The notes: a model not told the origin generated them from the sequence alone. Numbered from the stretch's first letter, positions 36,779-46,671 are shown. The stretch is 64,000 bases of DNA from Paracoccaceae bacterium (GCA_021296235.1 JAGWAS010000005.1:1-64000), one strand, 5' to 3'. Translations and numbers: made by a program.

Positions 36779-37939
36779 GTGGATTTCGGGTTGACCGACG
36801 AGCAGGAACTGATCGTCTCGACGGTTCGGGAGTTCGTTGAAAATGAGATTTATCCGCACGAAAGGGAGATTGAGCGGAACGGAGCGGTGCCGCGCGATCT
36901 TGGCAGGGATATTGCCCGGAAATGCAGGGAGATCGGTTTCTACGCGAGCAATCTTCCGGAAGAAGTTGGCGGCGGCGGGTTGTCGCATCTCGAATTCACA
37001 CTGGTCGAACGGGAACTCGGCCGGGCTTCGCAGGGGCTTGCGGTGTTCTTTGGCCGGCCATCAGGCATATTGATGGCCTGCGAGGGAAGTCAGCGCGAAA
37101 AATATCTGCTGCCAGCGGCAAAGGGAGAAAAATTCGATGCGCTGGCGATGACCGAGCCCGAAGCCGGTTCGGACGTCAAGGGGATGAAATGCACGGCGCG
37201 GCAAGATGGTGGCGACTGGGTGCTGAACGGCACCAAGCATTTCATTTCCCATGCGGACATTGCCGATTTTGTCATAGTCTTTGCTGCGACGGGCGAGGAG
37301 GAAACCCGGCGCGGCCCCAAAAAGAGAATCACCTGTTTTCTTGTCGACCGCGGCATATCCGGATTTGAAATTGCACCGGGCTACAGTTCCATATCGCACC
37401 GGGGCTATCAGAACTGCATTCTGCGCTTCAACGACTGCAGACTTTCGTCTGAACAGGTCTTGGGTGAGGTTCATTGCGGCTTTCAGTTGGCCGAGGAGTG
37501 GCTTTACGCCACACGAATCACGGTGGCTGCGAGCTGTGTGGGCAGGGCAAGACGCGCATTCGAATTGACCTTGCCGCATGCGGTGGAGCGCAGGCAGTTC
37601 GGCAGCCAAATCGGCAAGTTCCAGGGGGTCAGCTTCAAGCTTGCCGACATGATAACTGAGATCGATGCGGCCGACTGGCTCACGCTGGCTTCGGCCTGGA
37701 GGTTGGACCGGAACTTGCCTGCAGACCGGGAGATTGCCAGTGCCAAACTGTATGCCAGTGAAATGCTGGCCCGGATTACGGATGAGTGCATCCAGATTCA
37801 TGGCGGGATGGGCCTTATGGATGATCTGCCCTTTGCTCGGTTTTGGCGTGATGCGCGAGTGGAGCGAATCTGGGACGGAACATCCGAGATTCAACGCCAC
37901 ATCATTAGCCGAAGCCTGCTCAGGCCCCTCGGTGGCTGA
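36779..37939 (+). CDS. Acyl-CoA dehydrogenase
   Basis: 386 residues from GTG 36779, preceded by GGGGAGGGG; the start gives VDFGLTDEQELI, as in the CaiA/FadE-like group. FAD-binding blocks ALAMTEPEAGSDVKG and GTKHFIS and the C-terminal ECIQIHGGMGLM and RVERIWDGTSEIQR are present. The position usually holding the catalytic Glu (YEGT in medium-chain enzymes) is Asp (WDGT). It forms a tight operon with an NDP-forming CoA ligase and a CaiD-like hydratase, suggesting oxidation or reduction of a carnitine-like acyl-CoA. Confidence 0.93.
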   Translation: MDFGLTDEQELIVSTVREFVENEIYPHEREIERNGAVPRDLGRDIARKCREIGFYASNLPEEVGGGGLSHLEFTLVERELGRASQGLAVFFGRPSGILMACEGSQREKYLLPAAKGEKFDALAMTEPEAGSDVKGMKCTARQDGGDWVLNGTKHFISHADIADFVIVFAATGEEETRRGPKKRITCFLVDRGISGFEIAPGYSSISHRGYQNCILRFNDCRLSSEQVLGEVHCGFQLAEEWLYATRITVAASCVGRARRAFELTLPHAVERRQFGSQIGKFQGVSFKLADMITEIDAADWLTLASAWRLDRNLPADREIASAKLYASEMLARITDECIQIHGGMGLMDDLPFARFWRDARVERIWDGTSEIQRHIISRSLLRPLGG

Positions 37940-37948
37940 CGACGAAGA

Positions 37949-40000
37949 ATGACTTGCCTTGAGCGTCTGCTGCGTCCGCGCAGCATTGCTGTTTTCGGTG
38001 GATCTTGGGCCGCAAACGTCGTCGAGCAGTGCCGTAAGATCAATTACGGGGGCGATGTCTGGCCGGTGCATCCGGTGAAGGCCGACATGGGAGGCGTTCC
38101 CTGCTTTCGCACCATTGACGAATTGCCCGCAGCGCCCGACGCCTGTTTCGTGGGCGTCAACCGGGAGAGCACGGTTGACATCGTGCGGAAACTCTCGAGA
38201 GCAGGTGCCGGCGGTGCGGTTTGTTTCGCTTCGGGATTTGCCGAATCCGGTGAAACGGATGGCAGGGGGGCAACACTTCAGTCAGAATTGGTCAAGGCTG
38301 CATCCGGCATGCCGATCCTCGGTCCGAATTGCTACGGCTATGTCAACTACCTGGATGGTGCCGTCCTTTGGCCGGATCAACATGGCGGCACCAGTTGCGA
38401 GACCGGTGTCGGCATCGTGATGCAGAGCTCCAACATTGCAATCAACCTCACAATGCAAAGGCGCGGATTGCCGATTGGTTGCGTCGTTGCTGCCGGAAAC
38501 CAGGCTCAATTGTCGCAGGCTACAATCGCAGCCGAGTTGCTTTGCGATCCGAGGATCACTGCAATTGGGCTTTACATTGAAGGATTTGGTGATGTTGGGG
38601 ACTATGTCCGACTGGCGCAGAAGGCACGGGAGTTGAGAAAGCCGATCGTTGCGATCAAGGCCGGGCGATCCAAGAAATCAAAGCTGGCATTGGCATCACA
38701 CACCGCCGCGATGGTTGGCAGCGATCTGGGTGCTGATGCGCTTCTCAGGAGGCTGGGCATTGGGCGTGTCGACAGCGTGCCGCAATTTCTGGAGACCTTG
38801 AAGCTTGTTCATTGTGGCGGTCCGCTAAGTGGGCGCAGCCTCGGTTCAATGTCGTGTTCCGGCGGTGAGGCCGCTCTGGTTGCCGACGCCGCCATCAAGA
38901 GGAGAGTCAGATTCGATGACCCGGGTGAAGAACAGGCAATGGGGTTGAGGCAGGCACTTGGGCCGTTGGTGCACATTTCCAATCCGCTTGATTATCACAC
39001 TTGGCACTGGGGTGATGAGGAAGCGCTCACAAGAGTGTTCCGGACAATGCTGTCGGGAAGCTATGACCTGACGATGCTGATCATGGATTTTCCCCGGCCC
39101 GACCGCTGCACAGACCAAGCTTGGATGCCGGCAATTGCGGCTTTGGGCAATGCAGCCGATTCAACCGGACGGCGGGTTGCGGTTGTTTCAAGCTTGCCGG
39201 AGGGACTCCCAGAGATTTGGGCCGACAGATTGTTTCGCTCCGGGATCACACCACTCCAGGGAATTGACGAGGCGCTTGGCGCCGCCGAGGTGTCAGCCGA
39301 TATTGGGGAGTGCTGGAAAAATCCGTTGCGCCCACCTCTCGCAGGTGCTTGGCATTCGACAGAACCTGGCATTGACATGAATGAGATGGATTCCAAGCAA
39401 CTGCTCAATATGGCGGGTGTGCGGGTGCCGCCGGGATTGGCCGTGCGGGACGGGAAAGAGGCAGTCAAGGCCGCGGAAGAGTTGGGTTACCCGGTGGTGT
39501 TGAAGCAACTGGGCATTGCACACAAGACCGAAGCAAGTGCAGTTGCCCTGGGTTTGAACAACCGACGCGGATTGCTGGCTGCGATCAATGGGATGGACCC
39601 GTCAAACGGTTTTCTGGTCGAACGCCAAATCACCGGGGCGGTTGCCGAGTTGATTGTGGGCATCTTGTCGGATCCAGATTGCGGGTTGTTGCTTACCATC
39701 GGAGCAGGCGGCGTATTGGCCGAACTGCTTCAGGATGTTCAGTGCATTCTTTTGCCGACAACGCCGAGCGAGATCGGGGATGCGCTGAGACGTCTCAGGA
39801 TGTGGCCCGTTCTTGAAGGATACCGCGACAGCGTCGGTGCAGACGCCGACGCGATTGCAATGATCATTGATTCCGTTGCGAGATTTGCCGAAAGCGAAGC
39901 CGATCGGCTGATCGAACTTGAAATAAATCCACTGCTTGTGCTTCCGCAGGGAGCGGTCGCTGTCGATGCGATGATCCGTACAACATCAAAGGGAGTCTGA
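37949..40000 (+). CDS. NDP-forming acyl-CoA synthetase (acetate--CoA ligase family)
   Basis: 683 residues fusing the alpha and beta parts of ADP-forming acyl-CoA synthetases: an N-terminal CoA-binding Rossmann domain (about 1-130, SIAVFGGSW), a succinyl-CoA-ligase-like domain with the conserved histidine loop LALASHTAAMVGSDLG (about 245-260), and a C-terminal ATP-grasp domain (about 465-683, YPVVLKQLGIAHKTEASAV). It activates an organic acid with CoA. Here it replaces the AMP-forming CaiC expected in carnitine operons. Nine bases separate it from the acyl-CoA dehydrogenase, and three from the hydratase. Confidence 0.92.
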   Translation: MTCLERLLRPRSIAVFGGSWAANVVEQCRKINYGGDVWPVHPVKADMGGVPCFRTIDELPAAPDACFVGVNRESTVDIVRKLSRAGAGGAVCFASGFAESGETDGRGATLQSELVKAASGMPILGPNCYGYVNYLDGAVLWPDQHGGTSCETGVGIVMQSSNIAINLTMQRRGLPIGCVVAAGNQAQLSQATIAAELLCDPRITAIGLYIEGFGDVGDYVRLAQKARELRKPIVAIKAGRSKKSKLALASHTAAMVGSDLGADALLRRLGIGRVDSVPQFLETLKLVHCGGPLSGRSLGSMSCSGGEAALVADAAIKRRVRFDDPGEEQAMGLRQALGPLVHISNPLDYHTWHWGDEEALTRVFRTMLSGSYDLTMLIMDFPRPDRCTDQAWMPAIAALGNAADSTGRRVAVVSSLPEGLPEIWADRLFRSGITPLQGIDEALGAAEVSADIGECWKNPLRPPLAGAWHSTEPGIDMNEMDSKQLLNMAGVRVPPGLAVRDGKEAVKAAEELGYPVVLKQLGIAHKTEASAVALGLNNRRGLLAAINGMDPSNGFLVERQITGAVAELIVGILSDPDCGLLLTIGAGGVLAELLQDVQCILLPTTPSEIGDALRRLRMWPVLEGYRDSVGADADAIAMIIDSVARFAESEADRLIELEINPLLVLPQGAVAVDAMIRTTSKGV

Positions 40001-40003
40001 AAA

Positions 40004-40786
40004 ATGGAGGAAGCCGTCAAGACCCGAAGCGATGGCAAAATACTTGAGGTAACGCTGGACCGACCCAAGGCGAACGCAATCGACCTCAAGACAAGTCGCC
40101 TGTTGGGTGAGACATTCATGAGCTTTCGCGATGATCCCGATTTGCGCGTTGCCATATTGCGGGCGGAAGGTGAGAAGTTCTTCTCGGCCGGTTGGGACTT
40201 GAAGGCTGCTGCGGGCGGCGACGCCGTTGATGGAGATTACGGAATTGGCGGCTTCGGCGGACTGCAGGAACTCGGCAGCATGAACAAGCCGGTCGTTTGT
40301 GCGGTCAACGGAATCTGCTGCGGCGGGGGGTTGGAGCTTGCACTGTCGTGTGACCTGTTGGTTGCAAGTGAAACCGCAACCTTTGCACTGCCTGAAATTA
40401 GGTCCGGTACCGTTGCGGACGCCGCGTCGATCAAGTTGCCGAAGCGCATCCCTTACCATGTCGCCCTTGATCTTCTCCTTACCGGCAGATGGTTCGATGC
40501 ACGGGAGGCGTTGCAATGGGGTTTGCTGAAGGAAATCGTCGCACCCGCAGAGCTGAGGGAAAAAGCGTGGAAACTTGCCGAACTTCTGGCTTCGGGTCCG
40601 CCGCTTGTCCAAGCGGCGATCAAGGAGATCGTAAGGGAAGCCGAGGCGATGCGGTTTCAAGATGCGCTGAACCGAATCACCAAGAGGCAATTTGCGACGG
40701 TTGACCGGCTTTATTCAAGCGAGGACCAGATTGAGGGTGCCCGTGCGTTCGCGGAAAAAAGAAACCCGGTTTGGACCGGTCGCTGA
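40004..40786 (+). CDS. Enoyl-CoA hydratase/isomerase, CaiD-like (carnitinyl-CoA dehydratase type)
   Basis: 260 residues of the crotonase family. It is strikingly close to CaiD from memory of that sequence: ILEVTLDRPKANAIDLKTS, KFFSAGWDLKAAAGGD, the oxyanion-hole region CGGGLELALSCD and the C-terminal FAEKRNPVWTGR. CaiD interconverts carnitinyl-CoA and crotonobetainyl-CoA. Together with the acyl-CoA dehydrogenase and CoA ligase upstream it suggests processing of carnitine, gamma-butyrobetaine or a related betaine. The CaiB-type CoA transferase is missing. Confidence 0.92.
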   Translation: MEEAVKTRSDGKILEVTLDRPKANAIDLKTSRLLGETFMSFRDDPDLRVAILRAEGEKFFSAGWDLKAAAGGDAVDGDYGIGGFGGLQELGSMNKPVVCAVNGICCGGGLELALSCDLLVASETATFALPEIRSGTVADAASIKLPKRIPYHVALDLLLTGRWFDAREALQWGLLKEIVAPAELREKAWKLAELLASGPPLVQAAIKEIVREAEAMRFQDALNRITKRQFATVDRLYSSEDQIEGARAFAEKRNPVWTGR

Positions 40787-40788
40787 TC

Positions 40789-40899
40789 ATGTCCATCGCC
40801 GCGGCATTGCCAAGCATGAAGGTTGCATTCGTTCAGATCTGCGAAGTCCTGTCCGAAGTTCCCTTGAGTCCGGGAGCATGCGGTTCGTTGATGAACTGA
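40789..40899 (+). other. Small ORF of 36 codons after the CaiD-like gene
   Basis: ATG 40789 lies two bases after the hydratase stop and reads 36 residues (beginning MSIAAALPSMKVAFVQ) to TGA 40897. The position suggests the truncated start of a fourth operon gene. The sequence is too short for assignment and may not be translated. Confidence 0.25.
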
Positions 40900-40905
40900 T
40901 TGTTG

Positions 40906-41259
40906 CTATCGGATCGGACATGCATCCGCACAGCCGAACAACGCAGTTCCGGACATCCCGTTCAGGTCGCCGTTGTGTCCGTATGCGCCCGGACTGGCCT
41001 CAAGCTCTTCCTTCAGAGAATCGAAGCTCGCCGGAGTGAAAGACACAAGGTTTGGATTGCAGGCAATTGCTGCCTGGCTGTGAAACATGAGCATGACATA
41101 TCCGTTGACATTTATGCCAATTGTCAACCGTTCAATCTCGCACTTAGCCGACTTTCCGATCATGACCTCGGAAAGGAATTTGACAACAGTCAATGAAGTC
41201 TCAACCGCGCACCCATCAAGATCCGTGTCCGTTACCGGCTGGTGCCGCTTCCGTGTCAA
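40906..41259 (-). pseudogene. Unrecognised 117-codon minus-strand frame, possible relic
   Basis: A frame with coding-like composition (TVVKFLSEVMIGKS, ERLTIGINVNGYVM, FTPASFDSLKEELEA) lacks a convincing start or ribosome site, and the sequence upstream of it is full of stops. It could be the remainder of a longer decayed gene. I cannot name the family. The rest of the 40787-41388 gap shows nothing else. Confidence 0.3.
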
Positions 41260-41388
41260 TCAGTTGAATCAAATTAGCGGCCATCATCATGGAGTTCAGG
41301 CGGCATCGACCGCATTATCGGTCAACTGACTGGTGTTGGACCATGCTGAATCCGACAAGGCGTTCACCTTAGTGGCGTTCGGCTTACG

Positions 41389-42618
41389 TCATTCAGTTTT
41401 AATGTCGAGGCCAAGTGCCTTGGCAACGGTGAATATATCCTTGTCGCCGCGGCCGCACATGTTCATGCAGATAAGGTGATCCTTCGGCAGACCACCGGCG
41501 ATCTTGGCGACATGGGCCAACGCGTGGCTTGGCTCCAGTGCCGGGATGATCCCCTCAAGGGCACAGCATTGCTGGAACGCCTCAAGTGCCTCATCGTCGG
41601 TTATGGCAACATATTCAGCCCTGCCGGTGTCGTGAAGCCAGGAATGCTCCGGCCCGATGCCAGGATAGTCAAGGCCGGCGGAAATCGAAAATCCTTCAAG
41701 GATTTGGCCATCGCCATCCTGAAGCAGATAGGTCTTGTTGCCGTGCAGCACGCCTGGCCTGCCCCCGGTGAGTGAGGCACAGTGTTCCATTCGTTCATCG
41801 ACGCCTTTGCCACCGGCCTCCACACCAATGATGCGCACGTTCCTGTCATCCAGGAACGGATGGAATAGTCCCATCGCATTCGATCCGCCGCCGATGCAGG
41901 CAACCAATGTGTCCGGCAACCTGCCTTCGCGTTCAAGCATCTGCTGTTTTGCCTCCCTGCCGATCACCGACTGGAATTCACGAACCATGAGCGGGTAGGG
42001 ATGGGGTCCGGCAACGGTTCCGATGCAGTAAAAGGTGTTGTGCACATTCGTTACCCAATCACGCAATGCGTCGTTCATCGCGTCTTTGAGTGTGCCGCGC
42101 CCTGATGTTACCGGATTCACCTTTGCACCCAGCAATCTCATCCTGAACACATTGGGTGCCTGGCGTTCGACATCATGGACGCCCATGTAGACAATGCATT
42201 CAAGTCCGAACCTTGCGCAAACTGTCGCGGTTGCCACCCCGTGCTGGCCGGCGCCGGTCTCGGCGATAATCCTGTTCTTGCCCATGCGTTTGGCAAGAAG
42301 GATTTGCCCGAGCACATTGTTGATCTTGTGCGCTCCCGTGTGGTTGAGTTCATCGCGCTTCATGTAGATCTTGGCACCACCGAAGTGCTCGGTTAGCCTT
42401 TCCGCCAGATAAAGCGGTGATGGACGTCCGACATAGTGCTTCCACAGATCCTCCATTTCGGCCCAGAAGTTCGGGTCGTTTCGGGCCCGTCCGAACTCAT
42501 CCTCAAGGGCAAGTATCAGCGGCATCAGCGTTTCGGAAACGAATCGACCGCCGAACTTTCCGAAGAAACCCCGCTCGTCAGGTCCACTCATGAAGGTATT
42601 TGCCAATTCAGTTTGCAT
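41389..42618 (-). CDS. trpB: Tryptophan synthase beta chain
   Basis: 409 residues from ATG 42618. The PLP lysine is K98 in [10 protein letters not shown]; other family blocks are [29 protein letters not shown]-like ([17 protein letters not shown]) and [13 protein letters not shown]. It condenses indole with serine. It begins one base after the trpF stop (TGACATG). trpA is not in the window. Confidence 0.97.
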   Translation of the reverse strand: MQTELANTFMSGPDERGFFGKFGGRFVSETLMPLILALEDEFGRARNDPNFWAEMEDLWKHYVGRPSPLYLAERLTEHFGGAKIYMKRDELNHTGAHKINNVLGQILLAKRMGKNRIIAETGAGQHGVATATVCARFGLECIVYMGVHDVERQAPNVFRMRLLGAKVNPVTSGRGTLKDAMNDALRDWVTNVHNTFYCIGTVAGPHPYPLMVREFQSVIGREAKQQMLEREGRLPDTLVACIGGGSNAMGLFHPFLDDRNVRIIGVEAGGKGVDERMEHCASLTGGRPGVLHGNKTYLLQDGDGQILEGFSISAGLDYPGIGPEHSWLHDTGRAEYVAITDDEALEAFQQCCALEGIIPALEPSHALAHVAKIAGGLPKDHLICMNMCGRGDKDIFTVAKALGLDIKTE

Positions 42619-42619
42619 G

Positions 42620-43264
42620 TCAGCGGCCTTTCGCTGCGTTGATAAACTCGCCGATCCTGGCTTGATCCTTTCGGCCAGGCGCCGTTTCGACCCCGGTGGA
42701 GACGTCGACCTGCCGGGCTCCCGTTTCCCGAAGCGCGGCGGCAACATTGCCCGGGTTCAAGCCGCCCGCAAGCATCCACGGAAGTTTCCAGTTGCAATCC
42801 CTGATGAGTTGCCAATCGAAGCGGACGCCAGAACCACCCGGCAGCATTGCACCCGGAACAGCCTTTGCGTCAACAAGCAACTGGTCCGCCGCCTCGGAAT
42901 GTTCAACGATTGCGTCCAGATCTGTCCTGTCCTTGATTCCGAGTGCTTTCATGACCGGGACAGAGAATGTTTCCCTGATTTCCCGAACCCGTTCAGGTGA
43001 TTCGGAGCCATGAAGCTGGATCATGCCGAAAGGGGCTCCGGTCAAAACGGTTTCGATGTCTTGGTCATTCGGGTTGACCAGCAGCGCAACAGTGATTGCC
43101 TGTCCGGCCGCACCCACAAGATCCCGGACCCTGCCTGCCGCAACATTTCGCGGTGATTTCGGGAAAAACACGAACCCCAAATAGTCGGCCCCGGCGTCAG
43201 CCGCATATGCGACGTCTTCCGGATCCGATAGGCCGCAGATCTTCACCTTGACTTGGTTGCTCAT
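42620..43264 (-). CDS. trpF: Phosphoribosylanthranilate isomerase
   Basis: 214 residues from ATG 43264, beginning [12 protein letters not shown] with the catalytic Cys in KICGL. The other catalytic residue of this TIM barrel, Asp, lies in the [16 protein letters not shown] region, and the C-terminal phosphate site is AGGLNPGNV and VDVSTGVET. It catalyses the Amadori step in tryptophan synthesis. It sits directly before trpB in the conserved alphaproteobacterial order. Confidence 0.96.
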   Translation of the reverse strand: MSNQVKVKICGLSDPEDVAYAADAGADYLGFVFFPKSPRNVAAGRVRDLVGAAGQAITVALLVNPNDQDIETVLTGAPFGMIQLHGSESPERVREIRETFSVPVMKALGIKDRTDLDAIVEHSEAADQLLVDAKAVPGAMLPGGSGVRFDWQLIRDCNWKLPWMLAGGLNPGNVAAALRETGARQVDVSTGVETAPGRKDQARIGEFINAAKGR

Positions 43265-43284
43265 GGTGCACGCCAACGAAGACA

Positions 43285-43626
43285 TCAATCAAGCAGTGCA
43301 AGTATGCTGTCCTGATCCCCTGCCTTTTCCCGTTTCAACCCATCCACCTGATTCTCCAGCTTGGCAATTTCGCGCCGGCGGGCACGAGCTGTCAGCCGAT
43401 GTTTTCGTTCTCGCATCCATTCCCAGAAGAAGCCAATCAGGAGGCCGATTATGATGCCGCCAAAGATGGTCAGGAACAGCGGAACCGTTACTGGAGCGAG
43501 AATCGGGGCCAGATGGGCCAATTCTTCGGGCAGCAGGCGCAGAGTTACCGGATCGCGGTTGGCCAAAGCCAGAAAGATCAACCCAATTCCAACAGTGATC
43601 AAAAAGGTCCAGCGGATGATCTGCAT
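43285..43626 (-). CDS. lapA: LapA-like membrane protein (DUF1049)
   Basis: 113 residues with two membrane helices (about 5-22 and 45-68) and a charged cytoplasmic tail with coiled-coil character (REIAKLENQVDGLKRE). The block ANRDPVTLRL is typical of lipopolysaccharide assembly protein A. It lies between ihfB and trpF, as in Rhodobacterales. Confidence 0.88.
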   Translation of the reverse strand: MQIIRWTFLITVGIGLIFLALANRDPVTLRLLPEELAHLAPILAPVTVPLFLTIFGGIIIGLLIGFFWEWMRERKHRLTARARRREIAKLENQVDGLKREKAGDQDSILALLD

Positions 43627-43647
43627 CTGGCTGCCCGATCGGACGCG

Positions 43648-43932
43648 TCAGGATTCGGGGTTGAGCCGATCCCGAATGAGCTTGCCGGACTTGAAGAAGG
43701 GTACGGATTTTGGGGCGACATGCACCGATTCGCCGGTGCGCGGATTTCGGCCCACCTTTGCCCTTCTTTGCCGTGCCGAAAACACGCCGAAGCCGCGAAT
43801 CTCAATCCGGTTTCCTTCGCACAAGGTTTGGGTGATCTCGTCAAAAATCGCATTGACCAAGCGTTTGACCTCGTTGGGGAGCAATTCCGGGTTCCTGTCC
43901 TGAATTTCCTGAATCAAGTCGTTGCGGTTCAT
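43648..43932 (-). CDS. ihfB: Integration host factor subunit beta
   Basis: 94 residues from ATG 43932, the normal size for IHF-beta. The DNA-bending arm with the intercalating proline is RNPRTGESVHVAPKSVPFFK, and the N-terminal helices contain IQEIQDRNPELL. It bends DNA as a heterodimer with IhfA. It follows rpsA on the same strand. Confidence 0.96.
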   Translation of the reverse strand: MNRNDLIQEIQDRNPELLPNEVKRLVNAIFDEITQTLCEGNRIEIRGFGVFSARQRRAKVGRNPRTGESVHVAPKSVPFFKSGKLIRDRLNPES

Positions 43933-44109
43933 CCGTCCTCCTATTCCCTGTCTCGGGCGGCAACACTCCATGAAGCGGCAGCCAATGCCAAGATACGCCC
44001 GCCTGCCGACTGCGAAAAACCAACATTACAATTGTTCACAACGAATCAAAACCTTCAATGATGTGGAGACGCAAGACAATCCGGCAGCGTCCCGACAGCC
44101 TGTTCCGGG

Positions 44110-45810
44110 TCAAGAATCTCCGCTCTGGTTCTCATCCTTGCTTCTGAGTGCAGCTCCAAGAATGTCACCCAGCGATGCACCGGCGTCGGATGAGCCATAC
44201 TGCTCGACCGCCTCCTTGGCTTCAGTAATCTCCCTTGATTTGATGGAAACGCCCAGCCGCCTTGCCTTGTTGTCGATTGCCGTTACGCGGACATCAACGA
44301 TGTCTCCTGCACTGAACCGGTCCGGTCGCTGCTCGGATCGTTCGCTGCTGAGGTCCGAGCGGCGGATGAAGGATTTCACGCCGTTGTAGGTAACCTCAAT
44401 TCCATTGTCCTCAATGGAGGACACCTGAACCGATATGATCGCGCCACGCTTCAGCCCGGTTGTGGCTTCGGCAAAGGGATCGCCTGAAAGGTCCTTGATC
44501 GACAATGCGACCCGCTCCTGATCAACATCAATTTCAGAAACCACGGCCTCCACGACATCACCCTTGCGGAATTCCTTGAGGGCATCCTCACCGACCCTCT
44601 CCCATGTCAGCTCGGAAAGGTGAATCATGCCATCAATGTCGTTGTCGAGACCAACGAAAACGCCGAATTCGGTAACCGTTTTGACCTCGCCCTCGATTCT
44701 GTCGCCAACCGAATGGTTGTCGGCGAACGCCTTCCACGGGTTCTCCATCGTCTGCTTGAGGCCAAGCGAGACCCTTCGCTTCGAAAGATCAATGCCCAGC
44801 ACCATAACCTCCACCTGCTGTGAGGTTGACACGATCTTGCCGGCGTCGACATTTTTCTTTGTCCACGACATCTCGGATTTGTGAACGAGTCCCTCGACGC
44901 CCTGGTCGAGTTCAACAAACGCACCGTATTCGGTGATGTTGGTTACGGTTCCGGTGTGCCGTGAGCCAATTGGGAACTTCTCTTCAACCGTGGTCCATGG
45001 ATCCTGCTGCAACTGCTTGATTCCCAGTGAAATCCGGTGCGTGTCACGCTTGATCCTGATTATCTGGACGGTGATGGTTTCGCCGATCTTAAGGATTTCC
45101 GAAGGGTGATTGACGCGCCGCCAAGCCATGTCGGTTACATGGAGAAGGCCGTCCACACCGCCGAGATCAACGAAGGCGCCATATTCGGTGATGTTCTTGA
45201 CAATGCCCTCGACCGCATCGCCTTCGGTAAGCCGATTGATAATCTCGGCGCGTTGTTCGGCCCGGTTCTCTTCGAGGATTGCGCGTCGCGACACGACAAT
45301 GTTGTTCAGGCGCCGATTCAGTTTGAGAATCTGAAACGGCTGCTTGATGCCCATGAGAGCCGTTGCGTCGCGCACCGGGCGGACATCGACCTGGGATCCG
45401 GGAAGAAATGCGATTGCACCTCCCAAATCGACGGTGAATCCACCCTTCACCCGGTTGAAAATTGCTCCCTCGACCTTGGAGTCACCTTCGAAGGCCTTCT
45501 CAAGCCGGTCCCAAGCCTCCTCGCGGCGCGCCTTGTCGCGTGATATCACGGCCTCGCTCTTGGCATCCTCGACTCGATCAAGAAAAACCTCGACCTGATC
45601 GCCGACGCCGACTTCTTCCATATCGCCGGGCCCGGTGAATTCGCGCAATTCGATGCGACCCTCCATCTTGTAGCCGATATCGACAATCGCATGGCCGGCT
45701 TCGATTGCGATAATCTTGCCCTTTACCACGTTGCCTTCCTTGGGCGTGGCGACGTTGAAGCTCTCCTCGAGAAGGGCCTCAAATTGCTGCAGCATTCCGT
45801 TTTCCGTCAT
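44110..45810 (-). CDS. rpsA: 30S ribosomal protein S1
   Basis: About 566 residues with six S1/OB repeats, clearest in repeats 3-6 (ITEYGAFVDLGGVDGLLHV, ITEYGAFVELDQGVEGLVH, VTEFGVFVGLDNDIDGMIH). The N-terminus LQQFEALLEESF is the ribosome-docking part. ATG 45810 is preferred; TTG 45825 is in frame. It is the third of the conserved cmk-rpsA-ihfB series. Confidence 0.97.
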   Translation of the reverse strand: MTENGMLQQFEALLEESFNVATPKEGNVVKGKIIAIEAGHAIVDIGYKMEGRIELREFTGPGDMEEVGVGDQVEVFLDRVEDAKSEAVISRDKARREEAWDRLEKAFEGDSKVEGAIFNRVKGGFTVDLGGAIAFLPGSQVDVRPVRDATALMGIKQPFQILKLNRRLNNIVVSRRAILEENRAEQRAEIINRLTEGDAVEGIVKNITEYGAFVDLGGVDGLLHVTDMAWRRVNHPSEILKIGETITVQIIRIKRDTHRISLGIKQLQQDPWTTVEEKFPIGSRHTGTVTNITEYGAFVELDQGVEGLVHKSEMSWTKKNVDAGKIVSTSQQVEVMVLGIDLSKRRVSLGLKQTMENPWKAFADNHSVGDRIEGEVKTVTEFGVFVGLDNDIDGMIHLSELTWERVGEDALKEFRKGDVVEAVVSEIDVDQERVALSIKDLSGDPFAEATTGLKRGAIISVQVSSIEDNGIEVTYNGVKSFIRRSDLSSERSEQRPDRFSAGDIVDVRVTAIDNKARRLGVSIKSREITEAKEAVEQYGSSDAGASLGDILGAALRSKDENQSGDS

Positions 45811-45927
45811 TATGTCTTGAGACAAGGATCCAAGCGCTCCCCTGCATTGTCGCGACCAGTTCGTATTGGCCGCATTGATTTGATATTTGAACTTCCGGTT
45901 CGTACAAACAAAACAGACGGTCCGGAA

Positions 45928-46566
45928 TTACCGAACCGCATCGAATCTTTCATTCACGGCGGCAGCCGCCTCCTCGACCGCCTGTGCAATACTCAGTTCG
46001 GTCGTGTCAAGCAATATTGCATCGTCAGTTCTCCTGAGAGCGGCAAGTCCCCTGTTCTGGTCCCGCCTGTCCCGCTCCCGAAGATCCGCCAAAACCTTGC
46101 CGAATGTGGTATGAATACCCGAATTGGAAAGTTCCTTGAGGCGCCTGCGCGCCCTCACATCATCTTCGGCAGTGACATAGAGTTTGAGTTCGGCATCCGG
46201 GGCGATGACCGTGGCAATGTCTCTTCCGTCGAGCACTGCACCTCCGTCGCGCCGCGAAAAGCTGCGCTGAAAGTCCAGGAGTGCCGAACGAACTTTGGGA
46301 ATCGCCGCTATTCTTGATGATTCACGGGTTACTTCGCTTCTGCGCAACCCCAGTGCCTCAATGTCCGCCGGCACCAAATCGCGGGCGATTCTTGCCGCAT
46401 GTCCGGCATCCAATGGGCCGCCCGCCTCCAGCATCTTGAGCGCAACTGCCCTGTAGAGCAGGCCGGTGTCAAGATGGGCAAAACCAAACCGCGCTGCAAG
46501 CGCGCGACCGATTGTTCCCTTTCCGGCGGCGGCGGGGCCGTCAATTGCCACTGTGAAACGGCGCAT
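45928..46566 (-). CDS. cmk: Cytidylate kinase
   Basis: 212 residues from ATG 46566. The P-loop is IDGPAAAGKGTIG, and substrate-binding blocks DTGLLYRAVALK and LDGRDIATVIAPDAELKLYVTA follow. It phosphorylates CMP and dCMP. The gene is followed by rpsA, but the usual upstream neighbour aroA is elsewhere in the window. Confidence 0.96.
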   Translation of the reverse strand: MRRFTVAIDGPAAAGKGTIGRALAARFGFAHLDTGLLYRAVALKMLEAGGPLDAGHAARIARDLVPADIEALGLRRSEVTRESSRIAAIPKVRSALLDFQRSFSRRDGGAVLDGRDIATVIAPDAELKLYVTAEDDVRARRRLKELSNSGIHTTFGKVLADLRERDRRDQNRGLAALRRTDDAILLDTTELSIAQAVEEAAAAVNERFDAVR

Positions 46567-46671
46567 CGGTCCTTCCTGCACAGGGTGCGCCTGCGGTCAA
46601 GGCCTCAGACGCGGCGCCAGGTCCGACCCGTCGGTCGGGTGGCAAAGAATTTCCCGTCCCGGCACCACCCG

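Noticed and set aside
44620-45600. Long plus-strand frames opposite rpsA
   Set aside because: Antisense shadows of a highly biased ribosomal protein gene; no start signals or family matches.
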